In this document: in pieces, positions 8,952 to 17,655 of the stretch
Layout of the letters: each line of letters begins with the position of its first letter
Position numbering within the stretch: the stretch's first letter is position 1
NCBI RefSeq assembly: GCF_029350975.1
Contig: NZ_JARKMR010000001.1
Span: 310,001 to 374,000, forward strand
Length of the DNA: 64,000 nt
Direction of reading: 5' to 3'
Source: Maribacter zhoushanensis
Lineage (GTDB): Bacteria; Bacteroidota; Bacteroidia; Flavobacteriales; Flavobacteriaceae
Notes under the pieces: model-generated
Told to the model about the DNA's origin: nothing
The model's database searches: none
Seen by the model: the letters and a program-made list of their open reading frames with translations, nothing else
Program-made: the position numbers and the translations under genes

Positions 8952-9461
8952 TTATTTTATTCTCCTGGACTGTGTAGTAAATGAAAGACCTTGTTGGCCA
9001 ACGGTAGAGTTCATTACACCTTCAAACAATGGTTCAGGACATTCTTTTGGGGCATGCCATTCAAAAATAAAGTTAGAGCCGGTACCACCTTCAATATCCA
9101 TCTCATCTATAATAATCTCGGCAGTCTCTAAAGGAGCCAAATAAATAGGGTGACTAAAGTAACTTCTTAATGATACGCCATGAGTATCAAAATATTCTGC
9201 CTTGGTAATGTAAATAGTGTCGACGTCACTGGTATTGCGTAGACTTACCATTGCGGTTAAATTATGGGTCTTATGCTCAGAACTACTATAAATTTGAGAA
9301 TAGATAGATAAATAGGATTTACCATACTCCAAAGAGTCTTTAGCATTGATGGTCGCTTTTCTATTTGTCCAGTTTTCAGGATGTATAGAACTTATTTCCT
9401 TTTCTTGAACACAACTGGCCAGCAGAGTAACTACAGAGAATAATAAGATGACTTTTTTCAT
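8952..9461 (-). CDS. DUF3124 lipoprotein
   Basis: A 169-residue predicted lipoprotein: residues 1-17 form a lipid signal peptide with lipobox LLASC, so the mature protein starts at Cys17. The rest matches DUF3124 by recognition, including GKSYLSIYSQIYSSSEHKTH, a TAMVSLRNTS strand and a conserved NFIFEWHAPKECPEPLFEGVM segment near the C-terminus. Function is unknown; members look like small periplasmic beta-sandwich proteins. The gene is convergent with the protease, with only five bases between the stops. A TAATTTTG box on the minus strand at 9497-9504 lies 35 bases upstream of the ATG. Confidence 0.8.
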   Translation of the reverse strand: MKKVILLFSVVTLLASCVQEKEISSIHPENWTNRKATINAKDSLEYGKSYLSIYSQIYSSSEHKTHNLTAMVSLRNTSDVDTIYITKAEYFDTHGVSLRSYFSHPIYLAPLETAEIIIDEMDIEGGTGSNFIFEWHAPKECPEPLFEGVMNSTVGQQGLSFTTQSRRIK

Positions 9462-9496
9462 ACGTATGGTTTGTTTACAACAAATGATGGTACCAG

Positions 9497-9504
9497 CAAA
9501 ATTA
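9497..9504 (-). promoter_or_regulatory. -7 box for the DUF3124 gene
   Basis: Reads TAATTTTG on the minus strand, matching TAnnTTTG, 35 bases upstream of the ATG at 9461. No matching -33 TTTG is visible. Confidence 0.4.
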
Positions 9505-9553
9505 CACCATTAGTCCTGTTTTTATATCGGCTGATGCTAATTTTAACGTGATG

Positions 9554-10276
9554 CTATTCATTAGCAACCTTCTTAACCTCTATATCGGTCAATAGCGGTT
9601 GATTTCTAAGCCTTAAATACACTTGTGCCGTAGTGAGTACATCTAACTCACAATAGGTGACAATACGGTCTAAGTCGTTTTGTTCATAATATACCACGCG
9701 CACCATACTGCCGTCAATATCTTCTTTGGGCGATGGTATGCCCAATACATGTGCCATTAACTTTAGCGAAGTATAATGCTTGTAATCTCCAAATTTCCAC
9801 AGTTCCATGGTATCTATATGCGGAACTTCCCATGGTTTTTTACCGAACAAGTCTAGTTTTTGAGGTAATGATATACCGTGAATAATCATACGGCGGGCTA
9901 TGTACGGAAAATCGAATTCCTTACCGTTATGTGCACAGAGTACATGCTTTACATGGTTAAAATGCTCATCTAACAGATTTTTAAAGTCTTGAAGCAATTT
10001 GATCTCTTCCCCATGAAATGTGGTTATTCTAAAACTGCGTGCTTCTTTTTGAATGGTAAAATACCCAACGGATATACAAACGATCTTACCGAATTCTGCC
10101 CATATTCCTGCTCTTTCATAAAACTCTTCTGCAGTTATAGCATCTTTGCGTTGGTACTGAGATTTGTGTGCCCACAGTTCTTGTGTGGTTTCATCTAACT
10201 GGTCAAAAGAGCTTTTTTCTGGTACGGTTTCTATATCTAAAAACAAGATATTTTCAAGATGTATTTTATCGGGCAT
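9554..10276 (-). CDS. PolB-type 3'-5' exonuclease (DNA_pol_B_exo2-like)
   Basis: A 240-residue DEDD-family exonuclease. Exo I is LFLDIETVPE (first Asp-x-Glu), Exo II lies around VLCAHNGKEFDFPYIARR (Asp), and Exo III is YCELDVLTTAQVYLRL (Asp). The segment DLFGKKPWEVPHIDTMELWKFGDYKHYTSL is typical of the predicted PolB-like exonuclease family. No polymerase domain is attached. The likely role is nucleic-acid trimming during repair, but the substrate is not known. It is the last conserved-looking gene before the accessory region, and its 5' end borders the first family II repeat. Confidence 0.85.
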   Translation of the reverse strand: MPDKIHLENILFLDIETVPEKSSFDQLDETTQELWAHKSQYQRKDAITAEEFYERAGIWAEFGKIVCISVGYFTIQKEARSFRITTFHGEEIKLLQDFKNLLDEHFNHVKHVLCAHNGKEFDFPYIARRMIIHGISLPQKLDLFGKKPWEVPHIDTMELWKFGDYKHYTSLKLMAHVLGIPSPKEDIDGSMVRVVYYEQNDLDRIVTYCELDVLTTAQVYLRLRNQPLLTDIEVKKVANE

Positions 10277-10399
10277 AGAAAGGTAAGATACTAATAAGTA
10301 GGAAATTATGGTAATTTCCTTGTTTTCTTACTTACAATAACTGTCTTTTTAATTTGGAATCGATTTGGAAATACTTTAAAGTAACCCAGCACATCTATG

Positions 10400-10570
10400 T
10401 CAATTGAAAAAAAGCTAAAAGACCAACCAGTCTATTTTTTACTAGTACAACTAGGGGAGAATTTCAGTAACCAACGACGGCGTTTATGATTATATCGATG
10501 AAATACAAGAAGTGTGATGGTAAATGGCTGTTTTAGGTATGGAACAAACCATGTGGTTTGTTTTTTGAAT
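10400..10570 (+). repeat. Family II structured repeat, copy A
   Basis: First of five related non-coding elements. It holds the CCAACCAGTC-TTTTTTA segment (about 10423-10440), the conserved ATTATATCGATGAAAT block (about 10488-10503), and a perfect hairpin AACAAACCA-TG-TGGTTTGTT at 10543-10562 followed by a T-run. The same modules recur in order near 15.1, 17.5, 24.5 and 31.0 kb. It lies in a 632-base gap between the exonuclease and a lipoprotein gene. A 30-codon open frame inside it is judged accidental. Confidence 0.75.
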
Positions 10571-10908
10571 GAAAAAAGCTGCTGTTTTGGACTAAATCTT
10601 GCTGCTCTATTATATGGAATTCGACTTTGATTAATGGACTAAAGTAATGTCTTGGCTATCATGTATAATTTTATAATTGTTTATATATAAAGTAAAAAAT
10701 AACCACCTTCATTTGGTGATTGCTCGTCTCGTCTTTTTGATTATTTCCCTATTAAATAACAAAAATTTTAGTGTTTTTTCTCATTGATTATTTTCAGTCA
10801 CGTTAATGATAACCCGGTCTTGAAGAAGATAATTGCCGTAATTGAATTGTCATCATTAATGACTTCTTATTGCGATACAGCTTAACTATAAGTGTTATAA
10901 CTTTATTG
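10571..10908. other. Gene-free stretch
   Basis: No convincing reading frame. It is A/T-rich. A segment near 10822-10850 (GAAGATAATTGCCGTAATTG) resembles the AGAAGATAATTGCCTTAA module found in repeat copies C and E, so this may be a decayed second copy of the family II element. Confidence 0.5.
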
Positions 10909-11409
10909 TTAAGGAGAACACATGGATGAAATAAAAAGGTAGTGTCCGTTTTTTATAACTTTAAATAAAATTCCTTTTTTATTGAAGCCAACATGTACTT
11001 TATTTTTCCCCGTTAAGTATATTTTTTTACCATCCATTTGATATAAGAGATCTACTTCAAGTACTCCGCTTGATATGCCTGCTATAAGACGGATATCTTC
11101 AATACGCACTCTAGCAAAAATCTCAGAATTAGAGGGTAACATATTAGAGTCAATAAAATTTAGTGACATTTCCGTTTCATTATTTAGTACACGAATTGAT
11201 TTGATGAAAGTTTGTTTAATATCAGGAGAATTTGAATTTCCAATAACAGGTTGACCTTCGTATTTAAATTTTTCAAAATCACTTCGATCGTCGTAAGCAA
11301 AATAGAAATTTTTATCGCATTGTATTTTAGCAGTAAGTTTATTAGTTTTTTTATGAGAAGCACATCCTATTGTCAAGAGAATTATTGCAAGCTCAAATAT
11401 TTTTTTCAT
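10909..11409 (-). CDS. Hypothetical lipoprotein
   Basis: A 166-residue protein of unknown family. The lipid signal peptide is clear: MKKIFELAIILLTIGC with lipobox LTIGC, so the mature protein starts at Cys16. The remainder has no recognised motif and is predicted to be mixed alpha/beta, with a strand-rich C-terminal half (residues about 95-160). It is the first gene of the minus-strand accessory block. A family I repeat fragment lies immediately upstream (11428-11540), and the family II repeat region lies downstream. Function is unknown. Confidence 0.7.
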   Translation of the reverse strand: MKKIFELAIILLTIGCASHKKTNKLTAKIQCDKNFYFAYDDRSDFEKFKYEGQPVIGNSNSPDIKQTFIKSIRVLNNETEMSLNFIDSNMLPSNSEIFARVRIEDIRLIAGISSGVLEVDLLYQMDGKKIYLTGKNKVHVGFNKKGILFKVIKNGHYLFISSMCSP

Positions 11410-11427
11410 TTTTCAAATTTGTAGCTT

Positions 11428-11540
11428 ATAGCTAAAGCTTAAAACTTTGTTTTTGGTCCAGAATTAATTCGATAAGGTTTAGCCACTTGGTATAAATGTA
11501 CAGACCTTTCTGTTTTGCCTTATAATCTGTTTAGTTTCTC
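11428..11540 (+). repeat. Family I palindromic repeat, partial copy (R6)
   Basis: Lacks the left third of the element but keeps the conserved middle: TAGCTAAAGCTTAAAAC, then AAGGTTTAGCCACTT and TGTACAGACCTTTCTGTTTT, which match TATACACAGACCTTTCGGTT in the full copies at 22.3 and 28.1 kb. It fills the gap between two minus-strand genes. Confidence 0.7.
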
Positions 11541-11581
11541 TTATTTGTGGGCTTTTTAGTTTTAACAATTTTGAAGTGTTT

Positions 11582-12271
11582 TTAAAATGGGATTGCAAAA
11601 CCAATACCTGTTCTTAAGCCAGTCCAATTTGTTTTCACTTTTTTACCATTATTATCTTCTAAGTGAAAATCACTATTCTCTTTGAAAGTAAGCGAACCGC
11701 CAAAAGTAAGATCAAAACCTATTGATGCTCTAATAATAAAGAAAGAAATGGGGTATTCATATAATACACGCGCACCTAACCCTAAGTTTGCAGATTGAAA
11801 TTCTAACCCATCTTGAGATACGCTTTCTGATATTTGGTAGTAGTTTTCTAAGTTCATGGTAGTGAACATTCCGAAACCCCGTAAACCTAAGGTGAAATAA
11901 TTGTCTGTTTCAGAGAGAGGTATCAAATATTCAACACCCAAAGTATACCCTTTTAACTCTTCTGTAATTCGAATTAAACCTGAATAGTCTGAATAAGATA
12001 GTTTTCCGCCCGTTGAGTTATAACTGGCAAAAATGAGCACATTTTTATCTACCAACTCATAGCCTAGACTAAAACCAAAATTTCCAGGAAAATCGTCTGT
12101 TGTTTGAATGGGTATTTCACCCAAATCATTTTTAAACTCTTCTTGAAAGTTTTTTAGTGACGTATGGGCAAAAGTATTGTAATTAAATTCAAAAAATAGC
12201 TTTCCACTTTGTGCGTTCATTGTTTGGGAAAGAAAAAATATAATATATCCTATGAAAAAAATAGACTTCAT
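11582..12271 (-). CDS. Outer-membrane beta-barrel protein (hypothetical)
   Basis: A 229-residue exported protein with a signal peptide ending near residue 20 (MNAQ). The mature part consists of alternating amphipathic strands separated by short polar loops (GKLFFEFNYNTF, FGFSLGYELV, YFTLGLRGFGMF, ANLGLGARVLYEY, LRTGIGFAIPF) and ends in a C-terminal Phe. This is the pattern of a small porin-like or opacity-type barrel of 8-10 strands. It starts six bases after the stop of the 623-residue lipoprotein gene, so the two are cotranscribed and may act together at the outer membrane. Specific function is unknown. Confidence 0.75.
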   Translation of the reverse strand: MKSIFFIGYIIFFLSQTMNAQSGKLFFEFNYNTFAHTSLKNFQEEFKNDLGEIPIQTTDDFPGNFGFSLGYELVDKNVLIFASYNSTGGKLSYSDYSGLIRITEELKGYTLGVEYLIPLSETDNYFTLGLRGFGMFTTMNLENYYQISESVSQDGLEFQSANLGLGARVLYEYPISFFIIRASIGFDLTFGGSLTFKENSDFHLEDNNGKKVKTNWTGLRTGIGFAIPF

Positions 12272-12277
12272 AAATGT

Positions 12278-14140
12278 TTAGTTGAAATAAGTATCTAAGA
12301 AAATACCTTGATTAGAAATAAGTTTACCGTCCAAAGGATAATATTGAAATCCATTATTGTTTTCAAAACACTCCAAAGACTTTTCTACTTGACCATTTAA
12401 ATTGACCAAATAGGCCATATCAATCTGATAACCTTCATAGTCTCTTTGAAACATGGTTAGCTTTTCATTTACGACGTCATATTTTATATTATAAATGTTA
12501 GTAATTTCAGAAACAATTGTTGAAGTATTTTGCCCGTAATTATAAATTACAGGATTGCCATAAACATTGCTATAAACGCATAATTGTTTTTCTGGAATAA
12601 AAATAGCCTCATGGGCTGAAACGTTATTTATCCTTTCTATTTCTTTAATAACTTCATAAGATTGATTATTAAGTAGATATATTGATCCTTGATTAAAAAG
12701 GGCAGATCCATCATCGGCGATAAAAAATGAATAATTCACTGTGTCTTGATATAACAGTTGATCAGTCTCAGTATTGTAGATTGAGACATCACTGCCGTTG
12801 TATCGTTCAATGATTAAAAACTTGTTTCTTAAACGGGTAAATATAAAATTTGAAGCGGATACATAATCGGTTGATTCAATCGTTTCTTTGATGTTCAACG
12901 AAGATGAGTCAACAATAAAAGATGAGTCGAATAAATCTATAATAAGATCATTGGTTACTGAATTAATTGTTAAATCGACATAACTGTCATAAATAGTGAA
13001 GAGATTCTTTGAGTTTAGCACTTCTAGATTTTCTGGGTCTAGCTCATATAACATTACGTCCCTTGGTGCGTTATAAGAGCTTGATCCATCTAAAACTACA
13101 GTAAAAATTGAGTTTCTTTCTTTATTGAAAGCGTAAGTTTGACCCCAAGGTACGTCAAAAGTCTTACCAAAATGTATTCGTTCAGATACATGATGTAAGT
13201 TCAAACCACTGTCATTTCTTTGCAAGTTAAGAGAATGATATTCTTGCTGTCCAAAAGTTGGGTCATCGTTTACTATATATTCACCCCCTCTATTACTAAG
13301 TGTAACAAAAGTGTTGTTTGGGCGAACATTATAACTGTAATTGTCAAAATTATTATAGAGCGGATGTTCTTCCCAAATAAGTTTATAACTTGAACCGTCT
13401 ATAATTTCTCCATACATATTTGGTTTTTCTAGCGTTAAATTGACTCTTTCACCTTCTATTTCACCATATCTATTTTTTAAGGTTATACTAAAGTCCATTG
13501 CCAAATCGGTACTTATGGTGTCATTGAACTGCAAGCTATTAATGATTTCTTGATTGAGTTCAATTTTTCTTCTGGCTGGGTAATCATCCGGCGGATAAAC
13601 ATTTAAAAAGGCTTCCTGATAAATATTGTCCTCGGTTAAATTCCAATTAACATATATTGAGCCATCTATTACGTTTACTCCTAAGATTGTTATTGGTTTG
13701 GGACTAGATTTATCAACGATTATTGTGTAACGTAATATGCCTTCATAGCGCTCAAGTTCATTGAGGTCTGCTAGACTTTTTGAGCCAGATGAATATTGAA
13801 ATCTAATGATAACCTCATGCTCACCTTCCGATAACGGATCGGGATTAATTTCAAAAGAGCCATTGGTCTCGGTGCTTCCCAAAATTCCTTGATTGTCTAT
13901 TGCTATGTTTACAGTATACAGTCGATGCTTGTCGTTGCCATTAAAAATATAATTTGATGTAATGGGTTGAGAAACAATCATATTGTTTTCTAATGAAGAT
14001 ACGGTCATTATCGCATTAGACTCTGGTTGTTCTAAATGGACAAAATGGTCTTCAGAAAATTCGAATGAACACGAAAGAAATAAGCTTAAAAAAAGAAACT
14101 GGGTTAGGTAATAAGTCCATCTTTTTTGAGACGCAGTCAT
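12278..14140 (-). CDS. Large hypothetical lipoprotein, beta-propeller-like
   Basis: A protein of about 620 residues. The frame extends upstream to a GTG at 14173, but the ATG at 14140 places a lipid signal peptide (lipobox FLSC at about residues 21-24) correctly at the N-terminus. Residues about 40-150 and 150-250 look like Ig-like/fibronectin-type beta domains; from about 300 onward, short blocks (NSIFTVVLDG, DLTINSVTNDLIIDL, KQLCVYSNVYGNPVIYNYG, KLTMFQRDYEGYQ) suggest a degenerate beta-propeller. No enzyme motif is seen. The barrel gene follows after six bases in the same transcript. A surface lipoprotein paired with a small barrel is plausible; nothing more can be said. Confidence 0.65.
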   Translation of the reverse strand: MTASQKRWTYYLTQFLFLSLFLSCSFEFSEDHFVHLEQPESNAIMTVSSLENNMIVSQPITSNYIFNGNDKHRLYTVNIAIDNQGILGSTETNGSFEINPDPLSEGEHEVIIRFQYSSGSKSLADLNELERYEGILRYTIIVDKSSPKPITILGVNVIDGSIYVNWNLTEDNIYQEAFLNVYPPDDYPARRKIELNQEIINSLQFNDTISTDLAMDFSITLKNRYGEIEGERVNLTLEKPNMYGEIIDGSSYKLIWEEHPLYNNFDNYSYNVRPNNTFVTLSNRGGEYIVNDDPTFGQQEYHSLNLQRNDSGLNLHHVSERIHFGKTFDVPWGQTYAFNKERNSIFTVVLDGSSSYNAPRDVMLYELDPENLEVLNSKNLFTIYDSYVDLTINSVTNDLIIDLFDSSFIVDSSSLNIKETIESTDYVSASNFIFTRLRNKFLIIERYNGSDVSIYNTETDQLLYQDTVNYSFFIADDGSALFNQGSIYLLNNQSYEVIKEIERINNVSAHEAIFIPEKQLCVYSNVYGNPVIYNYGQNTSTIVSEITNIYNIKYDVVNEKLTMFQRDYEGYQIDMAYLVNLNGQVEKSLECFENNNGFQYYPLDGKLISNQGIFLDTYFN

Positions 14141-14258
14141 ATTAATTTGGTTTTGGTAATGATGTAAAAACACTAAAATACTTCATTATATAATCGGAAT
14201 AAGATTTTTTGATTAATGGGTTTGATTTTTAATATTTGAATTATTTTTTAAACTTACT

Positions 14259-14456
14259 TACAACTTCTATGTATGGACAGTAGGGCAGATTTTAAGCTCT
14301 TCACTTTCGGTTTGCCGCTAAGTCAAAACAAACGTTTTTACTTTTAATTTTCTTTTTTGTTAAACGTCAAAACTTTGTTTTGGCGTTGCTTGCTTAAAGA
14401 ACAGGACTTTCAATTTATTTCTAAATGTTCTATTGGCTATATATCTTATTGGCATT
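14259..14456 (+). repeat. Family I palindromic repeat, copy R5
   Basis: Starts ACAACTTCTATGTATGGAC, then AGTAGGGC, CACTTTCGGTTTGCCGCTAA, and a stem CGTCAAAAC (14364-14372) with GTTTTGGCG after a short loop. The layout matches the copies near 18.8, 21.5, 22.2 and 28.0 kb. The right end (TTCTATTGGCTATATATC) is more diverged. It occupies most of the 330-base gap between two minus-strand genes. Confidence 0.75.
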
Positions 14457-14470
14457 AGTGTTTTCATTTT

Positions 14471-14902
14471 TTAATAGTCTGCGTAGTTAATCGTAATTTC
14501 CTTAAAATCGTCCAACTCATAAATATCTTTGAAGTTTGCATAAATCTCTTTTTCTATTTCAATTGGGTTCTGTCCTATTATTTTTAAGTAGTTGAAGTTT
14601 CCTTGTGGATCTTCATAGCGGAAGTAGTCTTTTTCAAGGTCAAGGCTTTTTAATTTCTCCAACTTATCAAATGTCAGAGTTTTGTTCTTGTTGAAGAAGT
14701 GAATAGCAACAAAGTCGTTTGGATTTTGAGCATTCAATCCTTTGTCCTTAAAGTTTTTTGCAGGCATTACTTGAAAAAGTATCTGGTCTTTGATATAAAT
14801 TACCATATGAAGATTATTCGGTCGCTGATTCATAATGTCCGTCAATCTTGCAGCCACGGACTGGTCATTTGTCCTTTTCTTCTTAAAAATGTCAAATATC
14901 AT
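14471..14902 (-). CDS. Hypothetical protein
   Basis: A 143-residue soluble protein with no signal peptide, no membrane segment and no motif I recognise. It begins MIFDIFKKKR, has a central strand pair (LHMVIYIKDQILFQVM), a lysine- and aromatic-rich middle (FFNKNKTLTFDKLEKLKSLDLEKDYF) and an acidic C-terminus. The composition is that of a real gene, and it is a lone gene between a family I repeat on its 3' side and a family II repeat on its 5' side, like a cassette. Function is unknown. Confidence 0.65.
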   Translation of the reverse strand: MIFDIFKKKRTNDQSVAARLTDIMNQRPNNLHMVIYIKDQILFQVMPAKNFKDKGLNAQNPNDFVAIHFFNKNKTLTFDKLEKLKSLDLEKDYFRYEDPQGNFNYLKIIGQNPIEIEKEIYANFKDIYELDDFKEITINYADY

Positions 14903-14925
14903 CTCGAAAGTCTTTTTACATTAAT

Positions 14926-15170
14926 GCCAACAATCGTATAAATACACAATTACATATACACTCCCAATATCTAAGAATATAAGTAATAGTTTATTTTAGT
15001 TGTTCACTAATATACCACTAAAGAATAAACCTACAATTAATAAGCAATTTCTGTAAGTAAAAACCACAGTTGTTTATATAATATGTTATAGAAATAGTAA
15101 AAAAAATTAACGGAACAATCAGTCTATTTTTCACTATTAAAATGAGTGTTTTTGGTCGCTGTTTTGGTGC
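14926..15170 (+). repeat. Family II structured repeat, copy D (internally deleted)
   Basis: Contains ACACAATTACATATA, the conserved TTCACTAATATACCACTAAA and GAATAAACCTACAATTAA blocks, CAATCAGTCTATTTTTCAC and AAAATGAGTGTTTTTGG. Compared with the copy near 24.4 kb it lacks the AATTGTATCGA block and the final hairpin, as if the middle was deleted. It lies in the 472-base gap upstream of the 143-residue gene; bases 15171-15317 hold nothing recognised. Confidence 0.75.
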
Positions 15171-15317
15171 TCATTAATTAAAGGCTCTTTTTTTGATAGC
15201 TGAAGTATGTTTATAGTAGCTATTTTGCCTCAGTGTTTTTTTAGAACATATGGTAGGTAAGATTGAAAATCGGTATCTATAGCATCTTTAAAATGCAATA
15301 ATGCTTTCTAATTATAA

Positions 15318-15357
15318 ATCTTCAAATCAACGGTAAAAACGCCGCTGATTTGAAGAT
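15318..15357 (-). terminator. Terminator of the oleate hydratase gene
   Basis: ATCTTCAAATCA (15318-15329) and TGATTTGAAGAT (15346-15357) form a perfect 12-bp stem, with an extra CGG/CCG pairing inside. On the minus strand it follows the ohyA stop by 17 bases and is followed by TTATAATT, a modest U-tract. Confidence 0.7.
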
Positions 15358-15374
15358 AGAAAAAGTTGGCGTGG

Positions 15375-16985
15375 TTAACCTAAAAATGCTTTTGCATTTT
15401 TTAAGTTATCCCATATATGGTATTGACCAAAGTACATTTTAGGTGGTTCAATAGACGGGTCTACTAATTGGTTAATTGCTAATATAGCTCCACGAACACT
15501 GTACTCAGTTGTAAAAACTATACCGTCTGGTATTTCTACAAATTGCCCTAAGAGTGCAAAATTTTGAGAGCCTTTAGGTACTACTGATGGTCTATCACCT
15601 TCGGTTCTAGGTAGAAACTGAGAGATGCCGTAGGGTAGTCTGCAAGGAACACAGTAAGATGTTTCTAGAAGTTCAGTTTTTTCAGTCTCGTCTAAATCTC
15701 CCCATAAATGCCCTAAAAGCTCTTCTAAGATTTCCTTTCCAGTACATTCGTACATTGGTTTTTTTACAAATTGACCAATATTGTCCTCACCTAATGCTGA
15801 AACCCAAATTACACAAGTATCTGCCGCTTGACCAGGGAAAAAAGGTTGACGATAGGTGTGTACATGCAATATCCATGGAGATTGTGTTAGAGGTAAGGGA
15901 CTTTGAACTCCCATTGGTCGTTCAACTAACCATTGAAATTTTCTTTCAAAGAGGTTTCCTCTAAAAGTTACCGTAAAGTGCATCATTCTAGAAAGTGAAA
16001 CGTCACGCAAATAACGGTCTGGTCTGCCTAGGTCTGCTTGTTTTGCTACTATGTTTTGCCATAATTCGTAAGCTTCGCCTGGTTTTTCTACTGGTGTTGT
16101 AGAAACAGGCTCATCATGAGAACCATAAGAGTAATTTGATACAATAGAGCCTATTGTCAAGAATGCTTTGTCTTCTGGTCTAACTTCTATTGGATCTAAG
16201 GTCTTACCTTCTGCATTTCTTAGATGTAGGCGTTCTACCCAACGTTTACCATCACTTTCTTTGAAGTCTACATCTGTAATACTAGTGTTATAATGTATTT
16301 TAACTCCTTTCTTTGTTATAAGCTTAATAGCAGGTAGTATGAAGGAGTGGTAGTTTGTGTAACGTGTACGTTCTAAGGAGGTCATTTTCTCCATATCAGA
16401 CATACGGTGGTAGAATAGTTTCATGTAGCGTTTCATCTCTATCGCAGAATGCCATGGCTGAAAAGCAAAAAGAGCACGCCACATGTACCAATAATTACTT
16501 TTGAAAAAATCTTCGCTGAAATAATCCGTGATTTTAGCGTCTGCCGGAATCTTTGATTCTGGTATCTCTATTAATCTAGCCATTTGAAGTGCTTCTGTAG
16601 TACCTAACCCAAAGTCGTGTCCAGAATCTTTCTCCCCATTTGCATGTAGTAGTCTAACCACCGTGTTCATATTGCATTCTGCAGCATTACGTTCATAGTC
16701 GTCTAAACAAGACCCAAGTTCGTCATAAGGTATTAATGACCATAATTCTTTTGTGCAGCAATATACTTTGTCTTCGTACATACGGCTTCCACGCATAAGG
16801 TAAACCGGTTTGCCGTCGATCATTTTAACAGATGCATCCATTGACCCACCAACTAAATCAGTCTCTGGGTTTTTTTCAAAAATGTGAATGTTTTCTGGTT
16901 TAAAACCTGCTTTCTGAATTAAGTAGACAGCAACTGATAATGCACTTAGTCCTAAGCCATTTAAATAAATATTAGAATCCTTCAT
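15375..16985 (-). CDS. ohyA: Oleate hydratase
   Basis: FAD-dependent enzyme that adds water to the cis-9 double bond of oleate to give 10-hydroxystearate; in bacteria it detoxifies unsaturated fatty acids. The 536-residue protein has a Rossmann GLGLSAL motif at residues 11-17, the family block FQPWHSAIEMKRYMKLF, and RTRYTNYHSFILPA, whose Tyr aligns with the catalytic Tyr of characterised enzymes. At the flavin loop it reads RGSRMYEDK where many characterised members read GGREM, so the usual catalytic Glu is replaced by Met; from memory a distinct subgroup of the family has this. The gene is single, between family II repeats D and E, with its own terminator, and may be horizontally acquired. 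Confidence 0.92.
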   Translation of the reverse strand: MKDSNIYLNGLGLSALSVAVYLIQKAGFKPENIHIFEKNPETDLVGGSMDASVKMIDGKPVYLMRGSRMYEDKVYCCTKELWSLIPYDELGSCLDDYERNAAECNMNTVVRLLHANGEKDSGHDFGLGTTEALQMARLIEIPESKIPADAKITDYFSEDFFKSNYWYMWRALFAFQPWHSAIEMKRYMKLFYHRMSDMEKMTSLERTRYTNYHSFILPAIKLITKKGVKIHYNTSITDVDFKESDGKRWVERLHLRNAEGKTLDPIEVRPEDKAFLTIGSIVSNYSYGSHDEPVSTTPVEKPGEAYELWQNIVAKQADLGRPDRYLRDVSLSRMMHFTVTFRGNLFERKFQWLVERPMGVQSPLPLTQSPWILHVHTYRQPFFPGQAADTCVIWVSALGEDNIGQFVKKPMYECTGKEILEELLGHLWGDLDETEKTELLETSYCVPCRLPYGISQFLPRTEGDRPSVVPKGSQNFALLGQFVEIPDGIVFTTEYSVRGAILAINQLVDPSIEPPKMYFGQYHIWDNLKNAKAFLG

Positions 16986-17427
16986 AATTTATAATTGTTT
17001 GAATAATGTTTTAAAATGTTTAAGAGTACGTTGTAACTTAAGTTTCCATTGTTTTGCGACTAATCTTGTAAGAACAAACCAGACCTTAAAGAAATTTGTA
17101 GGGTATTCTGAAAAACTCAGAATCAAATAATTATTTATTTCTCTTGTCGTGTTACGGTACTTTATCCTAATCAAAATTAGCTTTAGCTAAAACGATAAAG
17201 AATGACTTAAGTCAGTAAAGTCTGATAAGTTTATATATGTAGAAACTTGCGTATTTGTTATAGCAGAACACTTGCCATGTTTTTTACAACTTATATTTAA
17301 TTTATACCAAAATAGGTGGTATTAAGTATTCATTTGAAAGAACAAAAAGTGAGTATTTTTTTCTGTTCGGCAGCGGTATTTTGTTTATAAAGGACACGTA
17401 TAAACTGTGTATTATTAGTTATTAATA
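16986..17427. other. Gene-free stretch upstream of ohyA
   Basis: No convincing gene. A 61-codon frame on the minus strand ending at 16989 has an odd basic composition and no supported start. The stretch should carry the ohyA promoter. It includes ACAACTTATATTTAATTTATACC near 17287-17309 facing a GGTATTAAG near 17319, a small palindrome that may be the decayed left end of repeat copy E. Confidence 0.45.
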
Positions 17428-17610
17428 ACACTCAGAAGATAATTGCCTTAAAACACTAAACCGACTATCTAGTCGGTGATTTGCGGCTGAAATGTGTAGT
17501 AAATCACTGAAAATAACGACAGCAATTACAATTGTATCGATAAAACGCAAGGCAAACGAAGTTAAAGGAGTCTTTTAGGCACTTCACAAACTAGCTGGTT
17601 TGTTTTTGAG
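17428..17610 (+). repeat. Family II structured repeat, copy E
   Basis: Contains CTCAGAAGATAATTGCC, a perfect palindrome ACCGACTATCTAGTCGGT (17460-17477), the conserved AACGACAGCAATTACAATTG and TATCGATAAAA blocks, and a near-perfect hairpin ACAAACTAGCTGGTTTGT (17586-17603) followed by TTTTTG. Over about 70 bases it is roughly 85 percent identical by eye to copy B near 24.5 kb. Confidence 0.8.
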
Positions 17611-17655
17611 TGGGAAATTCATCCTCCAATTTATTAATATTATTATAAAACTATT

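Noticed and set aside
10397-10489. A 30-codon open frame starting MSIEKKLKDQPVYF
   Set aside because: It lies inside repeat copy A, and the equivalent sequence in the other copies is not open, so it is accidental.
16989-17174. A 61-codon minus-strand frame directly upstream of ohyA
   Set aside because: It has unusual basic composition, no supported start and no signal or motif, and lies where the ohyA promoter should be.
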